A stretch of 64,000 bases of DNA from Streptomyces sp. B21-105. Lineage in GTDB: Bacteria > Actinomycetota > Actinomycetes > Streptomycetales > Streptomycetaceae. A program made the translations under genes and the position numbers. The DNA lies in the NCBI RefSeq assembly GCF_036898465.1, contig NZ_JARUMJ010000001.1, forward strand, positions 4,216,001-4,280,000. The letters run 5' to 3'. Shown here one piece after another: positions 30,929-40,593 of the stretch (within the stretch, counting starts at the first letter, position 1; every line of letters begins with the position of its first letter). The notes beneath the pieces are model-generated. The model was not told the origin of the DNA. It made no database searches and saw nothing but the letters and a program-made list of their open reading frames with translations.

Positions 30929-30957
30929 GAAGGGCGCCCGGTGACCGGGCGCCCTTC
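30929..30957. terminator. Strong bidirectional terminator after serC
   Basis: The 13-bp arm GAAGGGCGCCCGG and its complement CCGGGCGCCCTTC enclose a TGA loop, and a T-rich GTGTTTCC follows on the plus strand. It lies between the convergent serC and S33 peptidase genes and probably serves both. Confidence 0.85.
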
Positions 30958-30982
30958 GTGTTTCCGTTCAGCGGCAGATCTC

Positions 30983-32602
30983 TCAGCCGCGGAGGCCGAC
31001 CAGCCGGTGCAGGGTGTCGGCGGGGGTCGCCGCCGTGGCCGGCTGTCCGGTGGCCAGGGTGGACCGCGCGGCGGCCGACGCGGCAGCCGGCGGCACGGGG
31101 TCGGCGGTCTTCTTGCAGACCGCGTCGGCCACGCCCCTGCCGCGCGGCACGGTGCCGTCGGTGAGGTACTTGGCCAGGTACTTGTCCAGGCAGGCGTTGC
31201 CGCTCAGCGAGATGCCGTGGTTGCCGCCGCCCTGCTCCACCACCAGGCTGGAGTGCTTGAGCAGACGGTGGGTCGCGACGCCGCCCTGGTAGGGGGTGGC
31301 CGCGTCGTTCGTCGCCTGGAACAGCAGCACCGGCGGGAGCTTGCTGTTGGCGACGTTCACCGGCTTCATCGGCTTCGTCGGCCAGTACGCGCAGGGCGCG
31401 TTGTACCAGGCGTTGTTCCAGGCCATGAACGGGGCCTTCTTGTGCACGGCCCAGTTGTCCTTGCGCCACTGGTTCCAGTCGCGCGGCCAGGAAGCGTCAC
31501 GGCACTGCACGGACGTGTACACGCTGTAGCCGTTGTCGCCGGAGGCGTCGATCGCCGCGATGCCCTCGTACGCCTTGACGAGCGGGGCGGCGTTCTTGCC
31601 GTTCACGTAGGCGGCGAACGCCGAGGCGAGGGTGGGCCAGTAACCGTTGTAGTAACCGCCGGGGATGAAGGTGTCCTCCAGCTCGGAGGCGCCCACCTTG
31701 CCGCCGGCCGGCCGCTTGGCGAGCTCCGCCCGCATCGCGTACCACTTGGCCTCGATCTTGGCCGGGTTCGTGCCGAGCTTGTACGTGCTGTCGTACTTGG
31801 CGATCCACGCCATCAGCGCCTTCTGGCGGGCGTCGAAGGCGTAGTCCTGCGAGATGTTGGCCTTGTACCAGACCCCGCCGGGGTCGACGATCGAGTCCAG
31901 CACCATGCGGCGCACCCGGGTCGGGTAGAGCTTGGCGTAGACCTGGCCCAGGTACGTGCCGTACGAGTAGCCGAAGTAGTTGATCTTCTGGGCGCCGAGC
32001 GCCTTGCGGATCGCGTCCATGTCCTTCACGGCGTTGACCGTGTTGATGTGCGGCAGGACGGACGCGTACTTCGTCCCGCAGGCCTTGGCGAAGGCCTTCA
32101 CGCGCGCGAGGTTGGCCTTCTCGATCGCGGCGGTGCTCGGCACGGAGTCCGGGCGGACCGGGTTGAAGTAGCCCGGCTTGCAGTCCAGGGCGGGCTGGCT
32201 CTTGCCCACGCCACGCGGGTCGAAGCCGATGACGTCGTACTGAGACGCGACCGCCTTCGGCAGCGAGGACGCCACGAACGGGGCGAGGGACAGACCGCTG
32301 CCGCCGGGGCCACCGGGGTTGACCAGCAGCGGGCCCTGGTACTTCCGCGCGGTGTGCGGGACACGGGACAGGGCCAGGGTTATCGTCCGGCCCTGCGGCT
32401 TGGCGTAGTCGAGCGGCACCTTCACCGACGCGCACTGCAGGGTCGGGGCGTCTTCCGTGGCGCACTTCTTCCAGGTCACCCTGGTCGCCTGTGCGGCGGT
32501 CCGGGTGGCGGTCTGCGACGTCGTGGCCTCGGCCGGGACGGCCGTGAGGCTTCCGGCCAGCACGACGGTCGCACCGCACAGTACGGCTGTGCTTCGTCTC
32601 AT
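30983..32602 (-). CDS. Secreted S33-family peptidase (tripeptidyl aminopeptidase-like)
   Basis: A 539-residue exported alpha/beta hydrolase. A signal peptide (1-26, VVLAGSLTAVPAEA) precedes the mature part. VNPGGPGGSGLSLAP forms the oxyanion region, GYSYGT carries the nucleophile Ser near 225, and near the C-terminus QATNDAATP and GGGNHGIS give the Asp and His. Close relatives remove N-terminal tripeptides outside the cell. A Pro/Ala/Thr-rich tail ends the protein. Its leader (32603-32700) contains an AT-rich patch that probably holds the promoter. Confidence 0.87.
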   Translation of the reverse strand: MRRSTAVLCGATVVLAGSLTAVPAEATTSQTATRTAAQATRVTWKKCATEDAPTLQCASVKVPLDYAKPQGRTITLALSRVPHTARKYQGPLLVNPGGPGGSGLSLAPFVASSLPKAVASQYDVIGFDPRGVGKSQPALDCKPGYFNPVRPDSVPSTAAIEKANLARVKAFAKACGTKYASVLPHINTVNAVKDMDAIRKALGAQKINYFGYSYGTYLGQVYAKLYPTRVRRMVLDSIVDPGGVWYKANISQDYAFDARQKALMAWIAKYDSTYKLGTNPAKIEAKWYAMRAELAKRPAGGKVGASELEDTFIPGGYYNGYWPTLASAFAAYVNGKNAAPLVKAYEGIAAIDASGDNGYSVYTSVQCRDASWPRDWNQWRKDNWAVHKKAPFMAWNNAWYNAPCAYWPTKPMKPVNVANSKLPPVLLFQATNDAATPYQGGVATHRLLKHSSLVVEQGGGNHGISLSGNACLDKYLAKYLTDGTVPRGRGVADAVCKKTADPVPPAAASAAARSTLATGQPATAATPADTLHRLVGLRG

Positions 32603-32804
32603 GAAGTTCCTTCACGCCATGGGGAGTTCAGCTGGACCGGATGGTTCGCGGTCCCCGCTGGATCTTTCCGAAGAAGGCCCGTCACAAGAAGCACTTCGGC
32701 CGACAATTTTGAACTCGTTTGCTTCACAGACCCTTCACCGGCCGCCGACAGCCGGGACGACGACGGCACACAGCTCACCGTGAGTCGCGGCCGGCACGAC
32801 GAAC

Positions 32805-32837
32805 GGGGCGCCCGGCGAACACTCCACCGGGCACCCC
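32805..32837. terminator. Probable terminator of the cellulase gene
   Basis: GGGGCGCCCGG at 32805-32815 pairs with CCGGGCACCCC at 32827-32837 with a single mismatch and an 11-nt loop. It lies about 35 bp beyond the leftward cellulase stop codon. Confidence 0.65.
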
Positions 32838-32870
32838 GCTCTCACGCCGCCTGTGTCACGCCGCCGTGAC

Positions 32871-34826
<1,956 letters not shown>

Positions 34827-34827
34827 T

Positions 34828-35221
34828 TCAGCGGCCGAGCTTCTGGAACCTCCGCACGGCCAGCGGCAGGAAGACCAGCGTCAGCACCAGCGGCCACACA
34901 CCCGCCATCAGCAGCGCGTGCTGCTCGACCCACGAGTCACCGCCCCCGACCGGCGTCCCGAACAGGTCGCGCGCGGCGGCGGCCGTGGACGAAATGGGAT
35001 TCCAGGCGGCCACGAAGCCCAGCCAGTCCGGCATCAGCTGCGGCGCGACGAAGATGCTGGAGATCATCGTCAGCGGAAACGCCACGGCGAAGAGCCCGCC
35101 CGCGGCCTCCGGGTTGGGCACCAGCAGCCCCAGCCACACCCCGACCCAGATCAGCGCGAACCGCAGCCACAGCAGCAGTCCGAAGGCGGCGAAAAAGCCC
35201 CAGCCGCCGTCCGGCCGCCAG
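34828..35221 (-). pseudogene. C-terminal remnant of an ABC-2 permease
   Basis: The minus strand reads about 130 residues of a typical ABC-2 permease end: [19 protein letters not shown], then [12 protein letters not shown], the family signature [27 protein letters not shown], and a final membrane segment ending RRFQKLGR. There is no start codon or ribosome-binding site before it. The sequence stops matching at about 35221, where plus-strand TetR sequence begins. It is the 3' end of a gene whose 5' part is gone. Confidence 0.75.
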
Positions 35222-35224
35222 CCC

Positions 35225-35469
35225 GGCGCGCACCCAGGTCTACGAGGAGGCGGCCGAGCGCGTGACGGGCATGACCACCGCCGACTTCTACGCCGCCCAG
35301 GCCCCGTTCATCGAGAAGGTCATGGCCACCGGCCGATACCCGGTACTCGGCTCACTCGCCGCCGACACCTGGAGCCCCGCGTTCGACCACTTCGAGTTCG
35401 GCTTGCAGCGAGTCCTGGACGGACTGGAAGTGCTGGTCGAGCGGCGGGCGGCGGGCGGCGGCGGAGTAG
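35225..35469 (+). pseudogene. C-terminal remnant of a TetR-family regulator
   Basis: On the plus strand, directly after the permease remnant, about 80 residues read like the end of a TetR ligand domain: [40 protein letters not shown], and FEFGLQRVLDGLEVLVERR. There is no DNA-binding domain or start codon. The frame then runs into low-complexity sequence without a stop until 35753. Opposite the permease remnant, it looks like the other end of one former exporter locus. Confidence 0.7.
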
Positions 35470-35509
35470 CACTCAGCCGCCCGCCGCTCGACGGGCGGCC
35501 ACCTGGGAC

Positions 35510-36526
35510 TCAGCCGCGGCGCCGCAGCCGGCGCAGTCCGAAGGCGACGACGCAGAGCGCGGCGACGGCGATCGCGCCGGCCTTGACGCCGCCCGCGGCC
35601 GAGGACCCGCCGCCGTCGCCGGACGCGTTCGAACCTCCGCCCCCGGAAGGCGACTTGGAGCTCGACGAAGCCCCCGCGGGCGCGTCCTCCGCCACCACCG
35701 AACTCCCGGCGCCCTCGCTCCCGTACATCAGCTTGGATCCGTCCGCGGAGTAGCTCACGGACTCCCCCTGCCGTTGCAGCGGCACGTCCAGCCGCCCCTC
35801 GCGCTTGAGCTTCCCACCGTTCCAGGCGTAGGAGATGCCGCCCAAGTAGCCGCGGACGGCGACTTGGGAGCCGTCCGGGGAGAACGCGGCGTCGGTGGCC
35901 CACAGGTCGACGGGGGCGACGGGCTTGAAGATGTTCGCCCCGGAGGTGGAGAGCTTCGCCGGTCCCTCGTAGAGGTGCCCGCCGTCCTCCTTCTTGTCGA
36001 TGATGTAGACCCGCCCGGTCTTTGGGTGCACGAGCAGCGACTCGGCGTCGCGGGCGCCGTCGGAGTACTTCACGACGTACTGCGTGGCCTTGACTCTCTG
36101 GTCGACCAGCTTCTTCGGCTCGGGCAGCCGGTAGACCCACACGTACTTCCAGGTGCCGCCGAGGTTGTCGCCGATGTCGCCGACCCAGATCTCGTTGCCC
36201 GGACCGATGGAGATCGCCTCGACGTCACGGGGCGTGCCGACGCCGGACAGGGTGATCCGGGCGACGGTCTTCCCGGTCGCGCTGTCGACGGCGTAGAGGT
36301 AGGGGCCGTCGTCGCTGTCGTTGTGGGTCCAGTAGACGCCGGGGTGCTGACGGGAGGCGGCGAGCCCGCTGGACTCGGTGATGCGCGGATCCTCGACGGT
36401 GAAGCCCTTGTCGCCGTCGGCCGCGGACGCGGCGGGCGCGGCGGACACGGCGAGCACGGTGAAGGCACCCGAGAGAAGGACTCCGGTGAGCAGGGCTCCG
36501 GCCCGGACGGCGAAAGATCGGCGCAT
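35510..36526 (-). CDS. Exported beta-propeller-like protein with C-terminal membrane anchor
   Basis: This 338-residue protein has a signal peptide (1-36, ending ASAADG), a repetitive propeller-like middle (ESSGLAASRQHPGVYWTHND, VEAISIGPGNEIWVGDIGDN, DAESLLVHPKTGRVYIIDKK), a Ser/Gly-rich linker and a C-terminal hydrophobic segment followed by RRLRRRG. It is probably held on the outer face of the membrane. The function is unknown; ligand binding or an extracellular sensing or esterase-like role is possible. The start is ATG 36526. Confidence 0.75.
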   Translation of the reverse strand: MRRSFAVRAGALLTGVLLSGAFTVLAVSAAPAASAADGDKGFTVEDPRITESSGLAASRQHPGVYWTHNDSDDGPYLYAVDSATGKTVARITLSGVGTPRDVEAISIGPGNEIWVGDIGDNLGGTWKYVWVYRLPEPKKLVDQRVKATQYVVKYSDGARDAESLLVHPKTGRVYIIDKKEDGGHLYEGPAKLSTSGANIFKPVAPVDLWATDAAFSPDGSQVAVRGYLGGISYAWNGGKLKREGRLDVPLQRQGESVSYSADGSKLMYGSEGAGSSVVAEDAPAGASSSSKSPSGGGGSNASGDGGGSSAAGGVKAGAIAVAALCVVAFGLRRLRRRG

Positions 36527-36561
36527 GTCCACAAGCCTGCCATCCCGCACCGCCGTTCGAC

Positions 36562-36645
36562 GCTCCGTGGCAGGCCTCACACCCGGGGGCCGGACCTCGC
36601 GCGGCTCCGTGGCAGGCCTCACACCCCGGGGCCGGGCTTCGCGCC
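36562..36645. repeat. Two tandem 42-bp repeats
   Basis: GCTCCGTGGCAGGCCTCACA begins both units, at 36562 and 36604, each followed by a GGGGCCGG variant. The array occupies the divergent gap between the propeller gene and the SGNH gene; promoters must lie around or within it. Confidence 0.75.
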
Positions 36646-36679
36646 CCCGCTCACCGCCGTGATCCAGCATCATGAGCGG

Positions 36680-37354
36680 ATGCTCAGGTTCATGCCCGTA
36701 GGCGACTCGATGACGATCGGCAGCACGGGCGACCACACCTGGCGCTACCGCGTGTGGCGGCACCTGTGCGCTGCGTACGGCGGCCCGTTCACCCTGGTCG
36801 GCCCGCGCGAGACGCTCTACGACAAGGCCGCGGAGGCGCCCACGTCGTACGCCTACGCCGACCCCGACTTCCCCCGGGGTCATCTGGCGGGCTGGGGCGA
36901 GGGCTGGCAGCAGATGGCCCCGCTGATCCGCGAGGCGGTGCGCACGACCCGGGCGGACGTCCTGCTGGTCTCGCTCGGCCTGATCGACCTGGGCTTCTAC
37001 ACGAACGCCGAGCAGACGGCGGCGAACGCGCGCGCCTTCGTGGCCGAGGCCCGCGCCGCGAACCCCCGGATCGCCATGGTGTGGCTGCCGGTCATCCCCA
37101 ACGTACGCGCCGCGAACGACGAGCCCTTCGCCGCCCAGGTCGACCTCTTCAACGAACTCCTGGCGAAGACGGCCTCCGACCTGGACGAACGCAACTCCCC
37201 GATCCTGCTGGCCTCGATCCCGCCGGCCTGGGACATCGACACCGACACCTACGACGGCACCCACCCGAACGCGAGCGGCGAGCACCGCCTGGCGGAGGCC
37301 TTCGCCGAGGCGATGCACCAGGGGTGGGAGCTCGGCGGGGAGTACGCGGGCTGA
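36680..37354 (+). CDS. SGNH/GDSL-type hydrolase
   Basis: A 224-residue esterase-like protein. Block I is MPVGDSMTIGS with the nucleophile Ser, and block V is YDGTHPNASGEHRLAE with the Asp and His. Block III reads LGLIDLG rather than GxND, so the oxyanion Asn is missing or shifted. No signal peptide is present, so it is cytoplasmic. Such enzymes deacylate esters of sugars or lipids; no substrate is implied. ATG 36680 is used; GTG 36659 is an in-frame alternative. Confidence 0.8.
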   Translation: MLRFMPVGDSMTIGSTGDHTWRYRVWRHLCAAYGGPFTLVGPRETLYDKAAEAPTSYAYADPDFPRGHLAGWGEGWQQMAPLIREAVRTTRADVLLVSLGLIDLGFYTNAEQTAANARAFVAEARAANPRIAMVWLPVIPNVRAANDEPFAAQVDLFNELLAKTASDLDERNSPILLASIPPAWDIDTDTYDGTHPNASGEHRLAEAFAEAMHQGWELGGEYAG

Positions 37355-37468
37355 GGAGCCCAGCACTTGCCTTCGACATATGCACCCTACGCCGTGTCCC
37401 CTTCGCCGTCCGTATCGTTGTACTGCGCGGCGGCATTCGAGCGGGTGCGGCCGGGGAGGAGCGCCAAG

Positions 37469-38056
37469 ATGACCGTCCTCGAAGACAGGATCACGATGGC
37501 CGAGAGCGACAACACGATCACGCTCGACGAGATGTTCGAGCGGCTCGAGACGATGCCCGTCCCCGAGGGATACAAGGTCGAAATCGTCGAGGGGACCGTC
37601 TACATGTCACCGCAGCGGGACACCCACTGGGAGATCATCCTGGACATCGTCGAGCAATTGCGGCCCAAGTACGCTCGCAAGCGCGTGAAGTCCGACGTGC
37701 GCATCGACTACCCGGGGCATCTGAACGGATTCGCGACCGACGTGACGGTGATGGCCGAGAGTGCCGTCAAGTCGGAGGACGACCGCTGGAGCCACGAGGA
37801 CGTCGAGTTCGTCGCCGAGGTGATCTCCAAGGGGACCGCCGCCAACGACTACGGCCCCAAGATGACGGCCTACGCAACCGCCGAGGTTCCCGTCTACCTG
37901 ATCGCCGACCCCTACCAGCGCCGCTGCCACGTCTACACCCAGCCTAAGAACGGCGAGTACGTCACCGAGACGAAGATCGACTTCGGCGACGAGATCGATC
38001 TCACCGGAACTGTGGTCGGCCTCACCCTCAAGACCGACGAGTTCCCCCGCGACTGA
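37469..38056 (+). CDS. Uma2-family (DUF820) restriction-endonuclease-like protein
   Basis: A 195-residue protein with a degenerate PD-(D/E)xK fold: YKVEIVEGTVYMSP, FATDVTVMAE with the catalytic Asp near 90, and VEFVAEVISKGTAANDYGPKM with Glu and Lys. The start ATG 37469 follows GGGGAGGAGCGCCAAG. Uma2 proteins are very numerous in Streptomyces and cyanobacteria, often mobile and of unknown function. It stands alone here. Confidence 0.85.
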   Translation: MTVLEDRITMAESDNTITLDEMFERLETMPVPEGYKVEIVEGTVYMSPQRDTHWEIILDIVEQLRPKYARKRVKSDVRIDYPGHLNGFATDVTVMAESAVKSEDDRWSHEDVEFVAEVISKGTAANDYGPKMTAYATAEVPVYLIADPYQRRCHVYTQPKNGEYVTETKIDFGDEIDLTGTVVGLTLKTDEFPRD

Positions 38057-38115
38057 CCCGTGCCCGGCCGATCCCCCTTGCATCGAGCGCACTCCAAGAC
38101 GTTGGCTTGAGTGCC

Positions 38116-39108
38116 ATGAAGTACACGCAGCTCGGACGTACCGGACTCAAGGTCAGCCGCCTCGTCCTCGGCACCATGAACTTCGGCCCGCAGACCGACG
38201 AAGCCGACAGCCACGCCATCATGGACGCGGCACTCGGCGCCGGCATCAACCTTTTCGACACCGCGAATGTGTACGGCTGGGGCGAGAACAAGGGCCGTAC
38301 GGAAACGATCATCGGCAACTGGTTCGCGAAGGGCGGCGACCGGCGCGACAAGGTCGTCCTCGCCACCAAGGTGTACGCGAACATGGCCGCCGACGGCGAC
38401 GCCTGGCCCAACCACGACAAGCTCTCCGCGCTGAACATCCGGCGGGCCGTGGACGCCAGCCTCAAGCGACTGCAGACCGACCACATCGACCTCTACCAGT
38501 TCCACCACATCGACCGCGACACTCCCCTCGAGGAGATCTGGCAGGCGATCGACGTGCTGGTGCAGCAGGGCAAGATCCTGTACGTGGGGTCCAGCAACTT
38601 CCCCGGTTACAAGATCGCCCAGGCCAACGAGACCGCCGACCGGCGCGGCGGCACGATCGGGCTCGTCAGCGAGCAGTGCCTGTACAACCTGGCCGAGCGG
38701 CGCGCCGAGATGGAGGTGATCCCGGCGGCGCAGGAGTACGGCCTCGGGGTCATCCCCTGGTCGCCGCTGCACGGCGGGCTGCTGGGCGGGGTCATCAAGA
38801 AGCAGGCCGAGGGCGGTCGCCGCGCCTCCGGGCGGGCCGCCGACGCCCTCGCCGACGCCGGGACCCGCGGGCAGATCCAGGCCTACGAGGACCTGCTCGA
38901 CAAGCACGGCGTCGAGCCCGGCGAGGCCGCGCTGGCCTGGCTGCTCACCCGGCCCGGCGTGACGGGCCCGATCGTCGGGCCGCGCACCGCGGAGCAGCTC
39001 GACTCGGCGCTGCGCGCGGTCGAGCTGGAGCTGAGCGAGGAACTGCTGTCCGGCCTGGACGAGATCTTCCCCGGCCCGGGCCCCTCGCCGGAGGCCTTCG
39101 CCTGGTAG
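38116..39108 (+). CDS. Aldo/keto reductase
   Basis: This 330-residue NADPH-dependent oxidoreductase of the AKR TIM-barrel superfamily has the tetrad in place: Asp and Tyr in LFDTANVYGWGENK, Lys in VVLATKVYA and His in YQFHHIDRD. GPIVGPRTAEQLDSAL near 295 is the cofactor-binding end. It resembles the YghZ/Kv-beta-like group, so its substrate may be an aldehyde or dicarbonyl. A TTG at 38107 is in frame, but ATG 38116 is preferred. Confidence 0.88.
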   Translation: MKYTQLGRTGLKVSRLVLGTMNFGPQTDEADSHAIMDAALGAGINLFDTANVYGWGENKGRTETIIGNWFAKGGDRRDKVVLATKVYANMAADGDAWPNHDKLSALNIRRAVDASLKRLQTDHIDLYQFHHIDRDTPLEEIWQAIDVLVQQGKILYVGSSNFPGYKIAQANETADRRGGTIGLVSEQCLYNLAERRAEMEVIPAAQEYGLGVIPWSPLHGGLLGGVIKKQAEGGRRASGRAADALADAGTRGQIQAYEDLLDKHGVEPGEAALAWLLTRPGVTGPIVGPRTAEQLDSALRAVELELSEELLSGLDEIFPGPGPSPEAFAW

Positions 39109-39195
39109 CGGGCAGGCGCGCGCCCGCACCGGGCGGGCGCGGAATCCCACGGTGACGACGGCGGCCGTCGGGCGGTCGGCCTGAGATCGCTCAGG

Positions 39196-39285
39196 TCACT
39201 TTCCGACGGCCGCCGCCACCGCCACCACCATGAACAACAGCACGAGCGCACCGGCCATGATCCGGTTCCGGGTCTTCGGGTCCAC
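39196..39285 (-). CDS. 29-residue single-pass membrane microprotein (leaderless)
   Basis: GTG 39285 encodes MDPKTRNRIMAGALV, then an all-hydrophobic LLFMVVAVAAAVG and a final Lys, ending at TGA 39196. A basic N-terminus and one membrane helix give a classical membrane microprotein. TAGGCT at 39292-39297 lies exactly 6 nt before the GTG, the pattern of leaderless genes, and the same bases contain the thpR stop codon. I recall near-identical small proteins in other Streptomyces, but no function. It is shorter than usual gene-finding cut-offs. Confidence 0.7.
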   Translation of the reverse strand: MDPKTRNRIMAGALVLLFMVVAVAAAVGK

Positions 39286-39294
39286 GCGTCGAGC

Positions 39295-39867
39295 CTAACC
39301 GGCCCCGCCGAGCGGCCAGCGTCCGGCCGGTTCGTAGCGGGGCTGCTCCCCGGGGACGCCGGACTTCGGCAGGTTGCTGCGGACCAGCACCAGCTCCCCC
39401 ACCGTCCAGGTCCGGCCCGCGAAGGCGTCCAGCGCCTCGACCTGCGCCCGGACGTCCACCGCGTCCCTGCTGCGGGCCAGCGTCAGGTGCGCCTTGTAGC
39501 GGCGGTGCTCGCCCATCTCCACGCCCGCCTTGCGCCCCGCCGCCTCCGCCCGGTCGGCCAGCAGCCGCAGCGCGGACACGTCCCCAGCCGCGCCCGCCCA
39601 CAGCGCCCGCCCGTGCCCGAACCGGCCGCCGCCGCGCACGGCCAGCGGGAAGGGCGCGCTGCGGTGTGCGGCCCGCCGCAGCCGGGCCGACAGCTCCGGG
39701 ACGACGTCGTCGTCGACCTCTCCGTAGAAGGCGAGGGTGAAGTGCCAGCCCGCCCGGTCCGTCCAGCGCAGCCCGTCCGCACCGGGCAGCGTGCGCAACC
39801 GGGCGGCCACGGCGGCGAGTTCGTCGGCGATGTCGTCCGGGGGCAGCACGGCGGCGAAGAGTCTCAT
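39295..39867 (-). CDS. thpR: RNA 2',3'-cyclic phosphodiesterase (2H family)
   Basis: A 190-residue 2H phosphoesterase with the two signature motifs HFTLAF near residue 43 and HLTLAR near 128. It hydrolyses 2',3'-cyclic phosphate ends of RNA to 2'-phosphate; related proteins ligate RNA in vitro. The start ATG 39867 gives MRLFAAVLPPDD. The stop codon overlaps the promoter of the microprotein downstream. Confidence 0.88.
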   Translation of the reverse strand: MRLFAAVLPPDDIADELAAVAARLRTLPGADGLRWTDRAGWHFTLAFYGEVDDDVVPELSARLRRAAHRSAPFPLAVRGGGRFGHGRALWAGAAGDVSALRLLADRAEAAGRKAGVEMGEHRRYKAHLTLARSRDAVDVRAQVEALDAFAGRTWTVGELVLVRSNLPKSGVPGEQPRYEPAGRWPLGGAG

Positions 39868-39918
39868 GCCCCCGATTTTCCCGGCGGGCCCGACAGCGCG
39901 CCCGGCAATATGGACGGC

Positions 39919-40473
39919 ATGCGGATCACGATCAGAGAAGGCGGACCCGAGGACGTCCCGGTGATGCTCGCCATGCTCGACAGCAGCGTGGCGTGGCTGG
40001 TCGCCCAGGGTCGGCCCGGGCAGTGGGGGACGAAGCCCCTGTCGGAGAACCCGAAGACGGTCGAGTCCGTCGTCCGGTACCTGGAGCGGGGCTGGTCGTT
40101 CGTCGCCGAGGCGGACGGCGAGCCGGCCGCCACCCTCACCCTCACCGACGCGCCCGGAGCGTACCTCGCGCATCTCCCGCCGCCCGGGGAGCCCGAGCGG
40201 TACATCCACTGGCTGGCCTCGGACCGGCGCTTCAAGGGGCACGGCGTGGGCGGCGCGCTGCTCGAGCACGCCGCCGAGGCGACCCGGCGGGCGGGCGTCG
40301 GACTGCTGCGGGTGGACTGCTACGCCGGCGACGACCGCAGGCTCGTCGCCTATTACGAGGCCAACGGCTTCACCCCGACGCAGGCTTACACGGTCGGCGA
40401 CCATCAGTGGCCGGGGCAGGTGCTGGCCCGGAGGGTGGGGCCGCCGGCCGCGTCTCCCGAACGAATGACTTGA
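39919..40473 (+). CDS. GNAT-family N-acetyltransferase
   Basis: This 184-residue protein shows the acetyl-CoA-binding motif DRRFKGHGVGGALLEHAAEA near 100 and the following VDCYAGDDRRLVAYYEANGF, standard for GNAT enzymes. The acceptor is unknown. CAATAT at 39906-39911, 7 nt before the ATG, suggests a leaderless message. It is divergent from thpR. Confidence 0.85.
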   Translation: MRITIREGGPEDVPVMLAMLDSSVAWLVAQGRPGQWGTKPLSENPKTVESVVRYLERGWSFVAEADGEPAATLTLTDAPGAYLAHLPPPGEPERYIHWLASDRRFKGHGVGGALLEHAAEATRRAGVGLLRVDCYAGDDRRLVAYYEANGFTPTQAYTVGDHQWPGQVLARRVGPPAASPERMT

Positions 40474-40513
40474 CGCCGGCCGGCCCGGAGGGTGCGCCCC
40501 CGCCGCGCCGCCC

Positions 40514-40590
40514 CCCGGGTGACGTGCCGCCGGGCCACGGCCCCGGGTGACGTGCCGCCGGGCAGCGTCCCCCGGGGTGACGTGCCGGCC
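40514..40590. repeat. Three tandem copies of a 28-29-bp repeat
   Basis: CCCGGGTGACGTGCCG recurs at 40514, 40542 and (with an extra G) 40571. The array lies between the convergent GNAT and MFS genes and reaches to within 4 bp of the MFS stop codon. GC-rich palindromes (CCCGGG) in each unit could fold and stop transcription. Confidence 0.7.
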
Positions 40591-40593
40591 GTG

